DNA of 64,000 nucleotides, taken from NCBI GenBank assembly GCA_024516035.1, contig CM044966.1, forward strand, positions 20,530,576 through 20,594,575, in the 5' to 3' direction. Shown here one piece after another: positions 14,001-19,865 of this stretch. Position 1 is the stretch's first letter; each line of letters starts with the position of its first letter. Both the position numbers and the translations under genes were made by a program. This DNA is from Bactericera cockerelli. Its lineage: Eukaryota; Arthropoda; Insecta; Hemiptera; Triozidae. The notes beneath the pieces were generated by a model. The model saw only the letters and a list, made by a program, of their open reading frames with translations. It searched no databases and was not told the DNA's origin.

Positions 14001-16714
14001 GATCAAATTTTGTTCTTTCGATCTAATTGCTGTGTATTCAAATGAAAGCTCAGATGGTGTTATTGAGTATTTTACAGGTGAAAATCCCAGATTCTTTTTG
14101 ACAAATATAGAAACTCCACCGTGTATGTGGTGGGTTCGTACAAAACTGTTGCATGGGTAGTAGCCTTCAATATTTATTGTTGCAACCGTATCTGATTTGC
14201 ACCATGTTTCAGAGAGGCAGAGTATGTCAGGTATTATGTTATGGTGAGTCTCAAGATCGGAAAGGTATAGTTCAAGAGATTCAATTTTATTGGAAATGGC
14301 TTGCACATTTTGATGGAGGATGTTTAGTTTTGTAGGTACGTCTTTTTTTGTTTGTGAATTATTATTTTTACATGTGTTGCTTGTTGATACTCTCAGATCT
14401 TTGTAATCAATTTTTTTGCGTGTTTTTTTTTGTAGTCTTAATTCAGGTATTTTTACGGGTAGCTGTGGAGTCAGGTGTACTGCTGTTTTGTATAGATCCG
14501 GGATTTTAGTATGGTTGGGATGATGTATGTTAGTTTGAGAGTTGACATATTCATGTATTGCATATTCGAGACTACATGCTAAGTTAGTATTGTCCCATAC
14601 TCTGCTGTAAAATTTATTTTCGTCATTTTGAATGTTTTGTGTGTGAGTGCTTGTATCTGTTGATCCTGCAGATTTGTTTGTGTCATTTTCAGTGTGTAAT
14701 GTGTTGTCTGAAGTGGTATTCCGCTTTGTTTCAGCACATTTTGTGCACGTCAGTGGTTTAGAAAAAACACAGTGTTATTTTCATAAGGAAAATTTGTGTT
14801 TCCATTAATCATGTTTGATCCACAGGAGTTGCATTTCGAAGAAGTGGCCATTGTTCTAGTGTTCACTGGTGCTCTACATTGTGTTCCATAATGTTCTTGC
14901 TGGTGTTGATGTTGTTGTACTTGGAGCTCCTGTTGTATTGGTAGTTTCAGGGATGGTTGTTCTGGTAGTAATATTTGATGTTGCTGATGTAGTTGTTGTT
15001 GTGGGTGGTGTTTTTGTTGTGTGTGTTGTTGTTGTGGGTGGTGATATTGTTGTTGTGCGTGTTGTTGTTGTGTGTGTAGTTGTTGTATGTGTTGTTGTTG
15101 TGTGTGTAGTTGTTGTATGTGTTGTTGTTGTTGATGTTGTGTGTGTTGTTGTGGGTGTTGTGTGTGTTGTTGTGGGTGTTGTTGTTGTGGGTGTTGTTGT
15201 TGTGTGTGTTGTTGTTGTGTGTGTTGTTGTTGTGAGTGCTGTTGTTGTTGATGATGAGTTTGTTGCTGATAATGATACCATTGCTGTTGTTGTTTTTGCT
15301 CTTGTTGAAGTTGATGTATATGTTTGTGAGAGTGAAGTGAAGGAAGAGTATAGTGTACTAGGTTCTGTTGTTCTGGTGTTGAGAGTACATTTTGATTTTG
15401 GGCTTGTGCTGGCCTATCAACTGTTGGTTGATGATGAGGAAGTTGTTGTTGCATTTGAGTCAATTCTGGTTTGTGTATCAGATTTTGTTGCAGTTGCCGT
15501 TGTCGAGATATCAACTGTGTTTGAGTTTCATGGTATTTTGTTTGATATTGTTGTTCATGTTGATAAGCAGTCTGCCTACTTTGATCAGGTTGACCTATTG
15601 GATGTTGCTCTTGCTCCAGTAGTTGGTTTTTAGAAGTTTTGGAGGTGTTGTTTCTTTGGAGTGTTGTTTTTTGTTTTTGTTGGTCTCGCATGAATTGTTT
15701 TTGTTTATGCTCATTTTGCTGATGATTGTATGTTTTACTGTGGTGATCTGATGACTGATTCTGCCGTCGTTTTTGTTGAGTTATCATATTTTTATTCAAG
15801 GAAATTTCAAATTGTTTTTCTAATGTGTGGGATTTTATTGTTGGTTGATTTTTAGGTTGACGCTCATTATTTTCATTACTTGCAGTTTGCAGTACGTCTA
15901 AGTGATGGTTTGTAGCATTTAGCTGTTCATGAATGGAAATGTTTTTGACAGCTTCAGTTATTTTTTTACAGAGATAATTCTTTCCTTTCCTACCAAGATG
16001 TATTCCATACCAAGATGTATTCCTACCAAGATGGATTCACAGAGTGCGACTTTATCATTGACTTTGGTAAGATGGTAAGTAGAAAACCTATGTAAACTGA
16101 AGAAAAAAAAAAAACTTGTGGTCCTTATAGAGGTTTCCTCCAAGACCACCCTGTACCTACTTACTTTACTTACTTTCCGTGTCCATGTGTGATGTCATGG
16201 TGGTGGAAGGATTGATATGGGTGAACCCTTTGGACGCCCAGAACCAGTGTTCTGGGCTCCTTCCGTGTCCAGTGTGAAGTATGTGTAAAAAATTGCATTT
16301 AAAACCACCCTGTAGAAATACTCACATCGCTTGAACTCGGGCTCGACATAGAGGGTGGACTTAAAAAATTGCATTTAAAACCACCCTGTAGAAATACTCA
16401 CATCGCTTGAACTCGGGCTCGACATACAGGGTGGACGCATTACTCTTCTCCGTGATCGGGTACTCGGGCCCAAACTCTATCCGGTGCTCGAACCGCTTCA
16501 GATATTCGGGCCTCACTTTGGTGGTCCACTCGTACTCCGCCTCCTCTTCCTCCTCAACCTCCGTGGGCTTATTGACCTCGGGGTCGAGTGGTGCCTTGAC
16601 CTCTGTGACCTTGGGGGCGGCGTGGACAAGGCCGGGATCCGAAGCTCTCGCGAGGCCACAGAGAAGTGGGAGGAGCCAATGTAGAGGGAGGAGTCTGTTG
16701 ACTGGAAGAAGCAT
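470..16714 (-). CDS. PR/SET-domain (PRDM-like) protein, seven exons, 3' end outside window
   Basis: Exons on the minus strand, in transcription order: 16714-16402, 9562-9492, 8795-8690, 6107-5993, 4767-4569, 2527-2413, 699-470. All have AG/GT borders and consistent phases (1,0,1,2,0,1,0), giving 383 codons in frame. The protein has an acidic N-terminal region, a short Cys-rich knuckle in exon 2 (CNDC..YWHPKC), Asp/Glu runs in exons 3-4, and the first half of a PR/SET domain in exon 7 (SGIPDVQLGVW, GVVMGPFRGRV, DGRSNTLGNW). The exon ends at the NW position where PRDM genes often have an intron. The order knuckle then PR domain resembles PRDM9/PRDM11-type histone methyltransferases; the rest of the PR domain and any zinc fingers lie left of base 1. 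The ATG at 16714 has an in-frame stop just upstream, but a pyrimidine-rich acceptor at TTCTTCCAG (exon starting near 16702) could make this an internal exon. The family is fairly sure, the subtype is not. Confidence 0.75.
969..1617 (+). mobile_element. 640-bp dispersed element, full copy
   Basis: It begins with TTTACTTTCCTTATACTATA, contains a hairpin around AAGGAAAG, a CTGTCTGTGTGTG stretch, and a GCGGCCGC-rich block, and ends near GATAAGGAAAGTCGTGTGATG. The same sequence occurs inverted at 9668-10318 and truncated at 44929-45040. The ends share the inverted core CTTTCC/GGAAAG. It has no credible ORF, so it is probably a non-autonomous element of unknown class. Confidence 0.6.
1735..1835 (+). 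repeat. Fragment of hairpin-ended dispersed repeat
   Basis: This is a 3' fragment of the family whose longest copy is 29020-29755. It ends with the hairpin core TTCTAATATTAGAA inside CTTCCGATTT...CTCGGAAG. Confidence 0.5.
1850..2085. repeat. AAAT/GAAT-type simple repeat tract
   Basis: Degenerate AAATAAATGAATAAAT-like low-complexity DNA. Open frames on the minus strand here encode only Phe/Ile/Tyr/Leu-rich nonsense and are not genes. Similar shorter tracts occur at 790-960. Confidence 0.8.
2600..2831 (+). mobile_element. Helitron-like non-autonomous repeat (subfamily A)
   Basis: It starts near ATATATAAATGTCAAAGTC, lacks terminal inverted repeats, and ends with a GCGGG/CCCGC hairpin followed by CTAG. 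Hairpin plus CTRR is the expected 3' end of Helitrons. Further copies are at 42019-42259, 42260-42482, 62045-62267 and, inverted, 28149-28391. Class assignment rests only on the end structure. Confidence 0.55.
2832..3050 (+). mobile_element. Helitron-like repeat (subfamily B), head-to-tail with copy A
   Basis: It begins immediately after the CTAG of the preceding copy with the same 5' end (ATATATAAATGTC). It diverges after about 65 bp and ends TTAACTGCTAG. Two subfamilies therefore sit head to tail, inserted next to PRDM exon 6. Confidence 0.5.
3050..3195 (-). repeat. Dispersed repeat ending GGTTGGGTGGAAGAG
   Basis: Read on the minus strand it starts GGGTTGGGTGGAAGAGATTG, continues with a GGCAATAACCCCGCC-like block and TTAGTTAGGACATAT, then runs into AT-rich sequence with AATAAAGTGTAAA-like ends. 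Related copies: 5040-5210, 8995-9260, 23500-23640, 28395-28555, 49722-50297 (interrupted) and 59835-59960. Class unknown. Confidence 0.55.
3195..3236 (-). pseudogene. Short degenerate copy of PRDM exon 6 segment
   Basis: TTAGTTCTTTGTAGATGGTG in exon 6 is echoed here as CAGTTCCTTGCAGATGGTAA, followed by the shared ATCTTAGGTC. About 35 bp match, without splice sites. It looks like a remnant of a partial exon duplication about 700 bp from its source. Confidence 0.5.
3328..3536 (-). mobile_element. tRNA-like SINE, family 2
   Basis: Read on the minus strand the head is a tRNA-like pol III promoter (GTGGTTAACGCGCTAGTCTG for box A, GGTTCAAATCC for box B). An unrelated body ending in CCTCGCCTGGTGGTTACC follows. 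Other copies are at 18670-19000 and 47690-47886. It is not a functional tRNA gene because the head lacks a closed acceptor stem. Confidence 0.65.
3539..3660 (-). mobile_element. tRNA-like SINE, family 1, truncated
   Basis: The minus strand reads TCCCGGTAGCTCAGTGGTAA (box A), then a GGTTCGAAACCC-like box B and the family tail CATGACAAGTT..CCTCCCATTTGGG. Only the head and proximal body remain. It abuts the family 2 SINE at 3328-3536. Confidence 0.65.
4184..4542 (+). mobile_element. tRNA-like SINE, family 3, full length with (AAG)n tail
   Basis: The head GCCTCCGTGGCGTAACGGTT (box A) and GAGTTCGATCCCC (box B) is followed by a roughly 270-bp body including GGCTGGGTGAGGTTAATGTG. It ends in AGAAGAAGAAGAAG. 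A second full copy is at 48148-48508; truncated copies, mostly inverted, occur at 19013, 34860, 39628, 49264 and 53437. It lies directly beside PRDM exon 5. Confidence 0.7.
4829..5041 (+). mobile_element. tRNA-like SINE, family 1, full length
   Basis: TCCCGGTAGCTCAGTGGTAA and GGGTTCGAAACCCAGC form clear A and B boxes. The body includes TGTCTTGGGCTTACTGCTGG and ends in GGCGATATTATTATTA. This is one of the best-preserved copies and defines the family at about 210 bp. Confidence 0.75.
5040..5210 (-). repeat. Copy of the GGTTGGGTGGAAGAG dispersed repeat
   Basis: Same family as 3050-3195, inserted next to the (ATT)n tail of the preceding SINE. Confidence 0.5.
5397..5768 (+). repeat. Hairpin-ended dispersed repeat, partial copy
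   Basis: It matches 29030-29755 over the AATTATGGACA start, the AAAATGGGACCAT block, TTTCTGAGATTTGCGCGTTA and the terminal TTCCGATTTTTAATATTAG hairpin. It lacks the GACAGACGGAC-type run of the longer copy. Open frames on either strand are repeat-encoded and not genes. Confidence 0.55.
6640..7071 (+). mobile_element. Truncated LTR-retrotransposon fragment (gag start)
   Basis: The motif ACATGGCGACGAGGATCGG near 6834-6852 resembles the LTR edge and primer-binding region of arthropod Gypsy-type elements. About 145 bp downstream an ATG at 6997 opens a short frame starting MSGSQVPKF, gag-like in position and style. The frame is cut at about 7071 by the 46-bp array. The left limit is a guess; no second LTR or pol is present. 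Confidence 0.45.
7070..8716 (-). repeat. 46-bp tandem array (about 36 copies) carrying the PRDM exon 3 donor
   Basis: On the minus strand each unit contains the last ~30 nt of PRDM exon 3 (codons for GEDEEDEY), the splice donor G|GTGAGTAG and ~14 nt of intron. The genuine exon 3 donor (8688-8689) belongs to the unit at the upstream edge of the array. Variants include CGCAAT for CGCCAT, ATCTACC for ATCTTCC, and a few 1-6 bp indels. Use of any downstream donor would read into an in-frame TAG two codons past the normal junction, truncating the protein ahead of the PR domain. Confidence 0.9.
8800..8940. repeat. Three-copy short tandem repeat at PRDM exon 3 acceptor
   Basis: A unit of about 59 bp (CAGGACACATCCCTGCAACA plus AATAATAATAATAACAGTTA-like sequence and CGGAGT) is repeated starting at 8785, 8837 and 8888. 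It contains the first bases of exon 3 and its acceptor TTGCAG|GGATGTGTCC. Exon 3 therefore has duplications at both borders. Confidence 0.8.
8995..9260 (+). repeat. Copy of the GGTTGGGTGGAAGAG dispersed repeat, long form
   Basis: It begins GAGTTGGGTGGAAGAGATTG and continues with AT-rich sequence ending in TCTAATAAAGTATTC, which includes an AATAAA hexamer. The end suggests derivation from a polyadenylated transcript or a retroelement 3' end. Confidence 0.45.
9622..9662. repeat. Perfect 19-bp inverted repeat with 3-nt loop
   Basis: GAATACATTTAACTTTTCC is followed by GAG and then its exact reverse complement. It lies 60 bp upstream (in transcription sense) of PRDM exon 2. A transcribed RNA would form a stable hairpin near the acceptor. 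It could be a very short foldback element. Confidence 0.8.
9668..10318 (-). mobile_element. 640-bp dispersed element, inverted full copy
   Basis: Reverse-oriented relative of 969-1617, carrying the GCGGCCGCAG block, a (CAGA)n run and GGAAAG-containing ends. Internal open frames are repeat-derived. Confidence 0.6.
10400..10510 (+). mobile_element. tRNA-like box B fragment (SINE relic)
   Basis: GGCGGTGGTTCGAATCCCAA resembles a tRNA T-arm/box B, but box A is degenerate. The tail resembles no well-defined family in the window except a loose likeness to family 4. Confidence 0.35.
10545..10690 (-). mobile_element. tRNA-like SINE, family 1, 5'-truncated
   Basis: Minus-strand copy retaining box B and the whole tail (GGGCTTACTGCTGGAATAAT). 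Confidence 0.65.
10980..11040. repeat. (CA)n microsatellite
   Basis: About 60 bp of CA dinucleotide repeat with single interruptions by G. Confidence 0.95.
11153..11172. repeat. Poly(G) run
   Basis: Twenty consecutive G residues just beyond the 3' side of the non-LTR element. Similar G runs are at 50397-50412 and 57949-57967. Such runs can be real (potential quadruplexes) or sequencing-length errors. Confidence 0.9.
11228..13198 (-). CDS. Non-LTR reverse transcriptase ORF
   Basis: An uninterrupted frame of about 656 residues with the canonical RT blocks in order: a linker rich in polar residues, [18 protein letters not shown] (finger/template-contact block), [12 protein letters not shown] (block A with catalytic Asp), [20 protein letters not shown] (block B), and [10 protein letters not shown] (catalytic FADD). 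A C-terminal connection/thumb region ends in a short Asn run. No ATG is needed because the frame continues from the endonuclease, from which it is separated by one frameshift. Intact RT blocks suggest recent activity, although the frameshift makes this copy non-autonomous as assembled. Confidence 0.9.
   Translation of the reverse strand: [656 protein letters not shown]
13182..14750 (-). CDS. Non-LTR endonuclease (EEP/AP-like) region
   Basis: The frame from 14306 encodes about 374 residues of an endonuclease/exonuclease/phosphatase domain. Typical landmarks are visible: an N-terminal QNVQAISNKI-like block just upstream of the first ATG, LSETWC (catalytic Glu block), HGGVSIFVK, IAGDYNIHF (GDxN catalytic motif), SQLDNIFTN and SDHNYSQ (catalytic Asp-His). 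The same frame stays open upstream to about 14750 and includes CTKC. It ends at 13182, overlapping the RT frame by 17 nt in another phase, which marks a frameshift in what should be one ORF2. Confidence 0.85.
   Translation of the reverse strand, partial: TCTKCAETKRNTTSDNTLHTENDTNKSAGSTDTSTHTQNIQNDENKFYSRVWDNTNLACSLEYAIHEYVNSQTNIHHPNHTKIPDLYKTAVHLTPQLPVKIPELRLQKKTRKKIDYKDLRVSTSNTCKNNNSQTKKDVPTKLNILHQNVQAISNKIESLELYLSDLETHHNIIPDILCLSETWCKSDTVATINIEGYYPCNSFVRTHHIHGGVSIFVKKNLGFSPVKYSITPSELSFEYTAIRSKEQNLIIMCIYRSNHPQLSNTETFFKKLESLLEKLPQTQDIIIAGDYNIHFESENILHKRIIRIFNTYNMTSKLTSPTRVTRDTSSQLDNIFTNAQDHRYTAHNIFSGISDHNYSQILTIIPKKTSSTVNKKYIRKITDKNRCHFVDAIRKESWSNVLTGEGINDMCSKFQNILSHHFNNAFPKKPIATNRIPPKKWITTEVRASCKRKRELYELSIHSINPLAETNYLEFKRMHNKIVHNAKTQHKLQELKKLEPSKQKQTPMEPYQTLHNIIEANT
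14750..15965 (-). CDS. Gln/His-rich ORF1-like region with Cys motif
   Basis: A frame open from about 15965 to 14750, first ATG at 15799. The N-terminal part continues from GIHLGRKGK near 16000, which resembles the last conserved block (D/G-x-HL) of the SGNH/esterase domain in CR1/L2-type ORF1 proteins. It then runs through about 200 residues of Gln/His repeats (CAA/CAC microsatellite) and ends with CNSCGSN. The matching CTKC lies one frame away at a T6 run, so the Cys pairs were probably contiguous before a frameshift. The Val/Thr-rich open frames on either strand at 14869-15633 are by-products of this repeat. Confidence 0.6.
16285..16436 (-). repeat. 77-bp tandem duplication spanning the PRDM exon 1 donor
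   Basis: The block AAAAAATTGCATTTAAAACC...GACATACAGGGTGGAC occurs twice in tandem (about 16285-16361 and 16362-16436). Each copy carries the last ~40 nt of exon 1 and the donor CGAT|GTGAGT, so there are two identical donors 77 nt apart. The upstream donor (16401/16400) gives the correct phase into exon 2. Confidence 0.85.
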
Positions 16715-16800
16715 GGCAGGTGGGCGGGACTAGATGGGGGTGGAATTTATTGAAGGTGTGTAGAACCTCTGTGGTCTGGTTTTTGAGTAGGTATCGTTTG

Positions 16801-16905
16801 AAGTTTTGAGAAAATCAGGTGATTACTCAAACTGATGTGGCCGATTTTGTTTGATATTTTGAGAAAATCAGGTGATTACTTAAACTGATGTGGCCGATTT
16901 TGTTT
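16801..16905. repeat. Two-copy 54-bp tandem repeat
   Basis: TTTTGAGAAAATCAGGTGAT... is repeated once with one or two mismatches just upstream of PRDM exon 1. No function is evident. Confidence 0.85.
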
Positions 16906-17840
16906 ATTTTCGTTCGAGTTGACGAAATTGATTCACAAGTTGTGAATCAATATTTGATGCTCCTCCTCATTCATGTTCATGAATAACGATCTTAGCCGGT
17001 GTTACACGATTTCTGCCGATGTTGAGCGATCTTTATCGATGTTTACGACATTTTTTACGAAGTTTATGTGATTTTCTGTTGAGATTATTCGATGTTCCTG
17101 GGGTCTATTTCCAAGTTATTCGATGACCTTTATCATGTTTTCAGTGTTTTGTGGGGTTCCTGGGTGATTTTGCGACTTTATTTGACTTCTTGTGACTTAA
17201 ATTTATCGTTTTGCATTTTCTTTTTTCTTAATATTTTTTTATCAAGTCGTAATCTGTGTCTGTGTTGCTGTAAGCTTTATAGAAATTTATTGAAGTTGCG
17301 ACTGTTTCTATGTAGTTGTGAATTTTTAGGACAAAAGGACACCTTGAAGATGAGTTCTGGGCTTATTAGCTATATTTATTTATGTTTTGCTTTTGTTAGA
17401 TCATCTACCTACTTATTTTTATTGTGATTTTCAAAAGATTGTCGATATTTTACAATGTTGCATATTTTTGGCTCGATTTGCAGGTTGTAAAGCTAAAGCG
17501 ACTGAGTTATTTGAAGATGTTGAAAATCTTTGAACCAATGTGTAAACTTTTAGAATAATGAACTTTTGAAAGTTGAATATGTTGAATATTTTCAGCTCAC
17601 AAGAAACTTTTATTACCCCACAATCGATAGTAAATTTTAGGTTTAGTTCTCTTCTTCAATTACTTTTATTTAATTTTTTTTAAAGAAAAAAACAAATGCA
17701 CAAGATACTTTCGTAAAAAATGAGGGTTTTTGGTTTAAAACAAAAGCGCACGGCACGTGAGAAATACGCTACGTGAAATATTCGAACACACTATGATGTC
17801 ACGAAGCGTGGCGCTAAGGTGTGCTACCTCAAATTGATGA
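16906..17840. other. Non-repetitive AT-rich stretch, no gene seen
   Basis: Upstream flank of the first recognisable PRDM exon. A 111-codon plus-strand frame at 17092-17427 encodes a Leu/Phe/Cys-rich peptide with no recognisable domain and no splice context; I treat it as chance. If the exon ending at 16402 is the first coding exon, the promoter could lie here, but no TATA or initiator motif stands out. Confidence 0.5.
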
Positions 17841-17844
<4 letters not shown>

Positions 17845-17900
<56 letters not shown>

Positions 17901-17921
17901 AGAGAGAGAGAGAAAGAGAGC

Positions 17922-17955
<34 letters not shown>
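17845..17955. repeat. (GA)n microsatellite
   Basis: About 110 bp of GA repeats with a few A or C interruptions. Open frames through it (Arg-Glu or Leu-Ser repeats) are not genes. Confidence 0.95.
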
Positions 17956-17957
<2 letters not shown>

Positions 17958-18029
17958 AATGGATGAGTCTTGCTGTTGATTCTTATCACTCCTCAGAGCT
18001 CAGGGTATTTTTCATGGACCCCAGTAGCC

Positions 18030-18190
18030 CATTCCAGAAACAATCTTCACACTCAAAATCCTCGAATCTCCGTTTCAACAGTCACACAACGCACTCTGAT
18101 TGGTTATTGCGTTCAAATTAACCAATCAGAGTGCGTTGTGTGATAGTTGACAGGGAGATTCGGAGATTGTGAGAGTGTTTCTGGAACGCG
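18030..18190. mobile_element. Palindromic MITE-like element
   Basis: Arms of about 75 nt are imperfect reverse complements. The inner part, CACAACGCACTCTGATTGGT, is matched by ACCAATCAGAGTGCGTTGTG around a 15-nt centre, and the outer ends are ATTCCAGAAAC and GTTTCTGGAAC. No target duplication was identified. Confidence 0.75.
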
Positions 18191-18229
18191 GTCCTTACCA
18201 GGCTCTTTAGGTCGCCTGACCATAGTTGT

Positions 18230-18615
18230 TTAGGTCGCCCAGTGGTGAAGGCGTCTGTTTGGTTTAATACTCGTCATAGGGTGGCGTCATCGTGAACGAT
18301 GGTAGCCAGACAGTGGAGGAATGACTCAGCACTTCTACCACTGTCTTTACAAGGAGGCTAATAATTGACAAGGGCCCCTCGAACCAAGCCAATGCTGGTC
18401 TATTCCCTGTTTATAGTCCCCCAGCCAGACTGCCTGTCTACTCCCTGTTTATAGTCCCCCAGCCATACTGCTAGTCTACTCCCTGGTTTATAGTCCCCTA
18501 GCCAGACTGCTGGTCTACTCTCTGTTTATAGTCCCCCAGCCACACTGCTGGTCTACTCCCTGTTTATAGTTCCCTAGCCAGACTGCTGGTCTACTCCCTA
18601 TTTATAGTCCTAGCT
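18230..18615 (+). repeat. Dispersed repeat with internal 41-bp tandem units
   Basis: The left part (GGTGGCGTCATCGTGAACGA..GGAGGCTAATAATTGACAAG) recurs inverted at 45750-45935. Here the right part is expanded into about six units of CTGGTCTACTCCCTGTTTAT-AGTCCCCCAGCCAGACTG. The beginning, GTCGCCCAGTGGTGAAGGCG, looks like a degenerate tRNA-type box A. Confidence 0.65.
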
Positions 18616-18669
18616 TTAAATAAATCCATAATATTTCAGCGATCATCCAATTTTTTTCAAGTAAGCAGG

Positions 18670-19000
18670 GTTCAGTGCTGGTTAACGCGCTAGTCTGGTA
18701 ATCCAGGTAGCATAGGGATCCGTTGGTTCGAATCCCACCCAGTGCATGAATTTTTCCTCATCAATTTGAGTTTGTGGCCACACTGGCCACATAATAATAA
18801 GACTCTGATATTTATTAAAAACATCAGTTAAAGACTTATTAAAAATAAATATATACCAAGTTTTTAACTCGGTTCACCACTAAAAAAAAAAATAAAAAAA
18901 AATAAAAAAAAAAAAAATAAAGACTCTGAGGGTTAGGTGGTAGAAAACATTTTGAGCATTAACCTCGCCTCGAGGTTACCTTCCACTAGAGTGTTATTAT
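18670..19000 (+). mobile_element. tRNA-like SINE, family 2, interrupted
   Basis: The head has GTGCTGGTTAACGCGCTAGT and GGTTCGAATCCCACCC. The body is split at about 18790-18910 by AT-rich sequence, then resumes at GACTCTGAGGGTTAGGTGGT to the end. Confidence 0.65.
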
Positions 19001-19012
19001 TTTTTTTTTTTT

Positions 19013-19165
19013 TGGTTTATGTTAGTTTCAAGTGCACGGTTATATTGGTCGTATCACGACGGGGGTTTTACACTCTATTCACTGGAAATTCACAAACCAG
19101 CTACTCACATTAACCTCACCCGGCCTCAGAGGTCCCGGGAATAGCCAGCACAACGAGGGTTCGAA
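19013..19165 (-). mobile_element. SINE family 3, truncated inverted fragment
   Basis: Contains CTACTCACATTAACCTCACC, the reverse of the family 3 body. Degenerate. Confidence 0.5.
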
Positions 19166-19840
19166 TGTCACAACGAGGACTCTAACTTAAAAAAAAAAAA
19201 AACTTACTCTAACTTACCGGGTGGTATCGAAAACGGACAATTGCACAAAAAATATTTAAATAAAAACAACACATTTGAACATTTTATAGCATTTTAACAA
19301 ATGTCGGCCAAATTGGCGCCAAGTTTTGGTTATTTCTGATCATGATTCTATTTGAAAATCCTGTGATGACAAGACATAAGACAATTTATGAAAATAGTAA
19401 AATTCAAACATAATGATAGACATTGTATTAACAAGAATCAAGGCAATAAGTGTATTAAAAAAAGAAAATACTATGAAATACATTGGAGTATTTTTTTAAA
19501 GTAATTTTTACATTGGAGTATTTTTTTATATTTTTTTAAAGAAAAAAAAAGATAATTTTTTTTTTTACAAAAACGAACAAAATCCGATTTCTTATTTAGA
19601 AATTTTAGGAGGTAAAAAAAAAAAAAAAAAAAAATACATTGGAAAACACAGTGTTACAAATTTCTATCAAATTCAACACCTCACCCTTTGGGTTTTGAAG
19701 ATCACATTTCATTTTGAACTTCAGTTGTGAAAATATAGGCATAATCAATGGGGGCAAACGCATAAGAACATCTACTATCATGTAAAACCATCAAAAATCA
19801 CTTTCTTTTCGTTACGAAACAAATGTTCATTTGATTTGAC

Positions 19841-19865
19841 CGGATCACTTGAATGATTCACACAG
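19841..19865. repeat. Isolated piece of the 91-bp array, left flank of the inserted retroelement
   Basis: CCGGATCACTTGAATGATTC followed by ACACAGGCTCCT is array unit sequence (see 21356-23370). It is separated from the rest of the array by the RT element, so the element landed in, or at the edge of, the array. Confidence 0.8.

Larger units (their letters stand above)
11200..16035 (-). mobile_element. Nearly full-length non-LTR retrotransposon in PRDM intron 1
   Basis: Read on the minus strand: remains of ORF1 (from ~16035), a Gln/His-rich segment, a Cys-pair motif, an AP-type endonuclease domain and a reverse transcriptase. The organisation is that of CR1/Jockey-superfamily elements. At least two frameshifts (near 14755 and near 13190) break it. 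The upstream limit is set by a short tandem duplication at 15985-16035. The 3' end has no poly(A) and lies close to the poly(G) run. It occupies the intron between PRDM exons 1 and 2 and has the same orientation as the gene. Confidence 0.8.

Noticed and set aside
14869..15633. 254-codon Val-rich plus-strand frame
   Set aside because: Antisense of the CAA/CAC repeat in the retroelement ORF1 region.
17092..17427. 111-codon hydrophobic frame
   Set aside because: No homologous-looking motif and chance-like composition.
17735..18121. Ser-Leu or Arg-Glu repeat proteins
   Set aside because: GA microsatellite.
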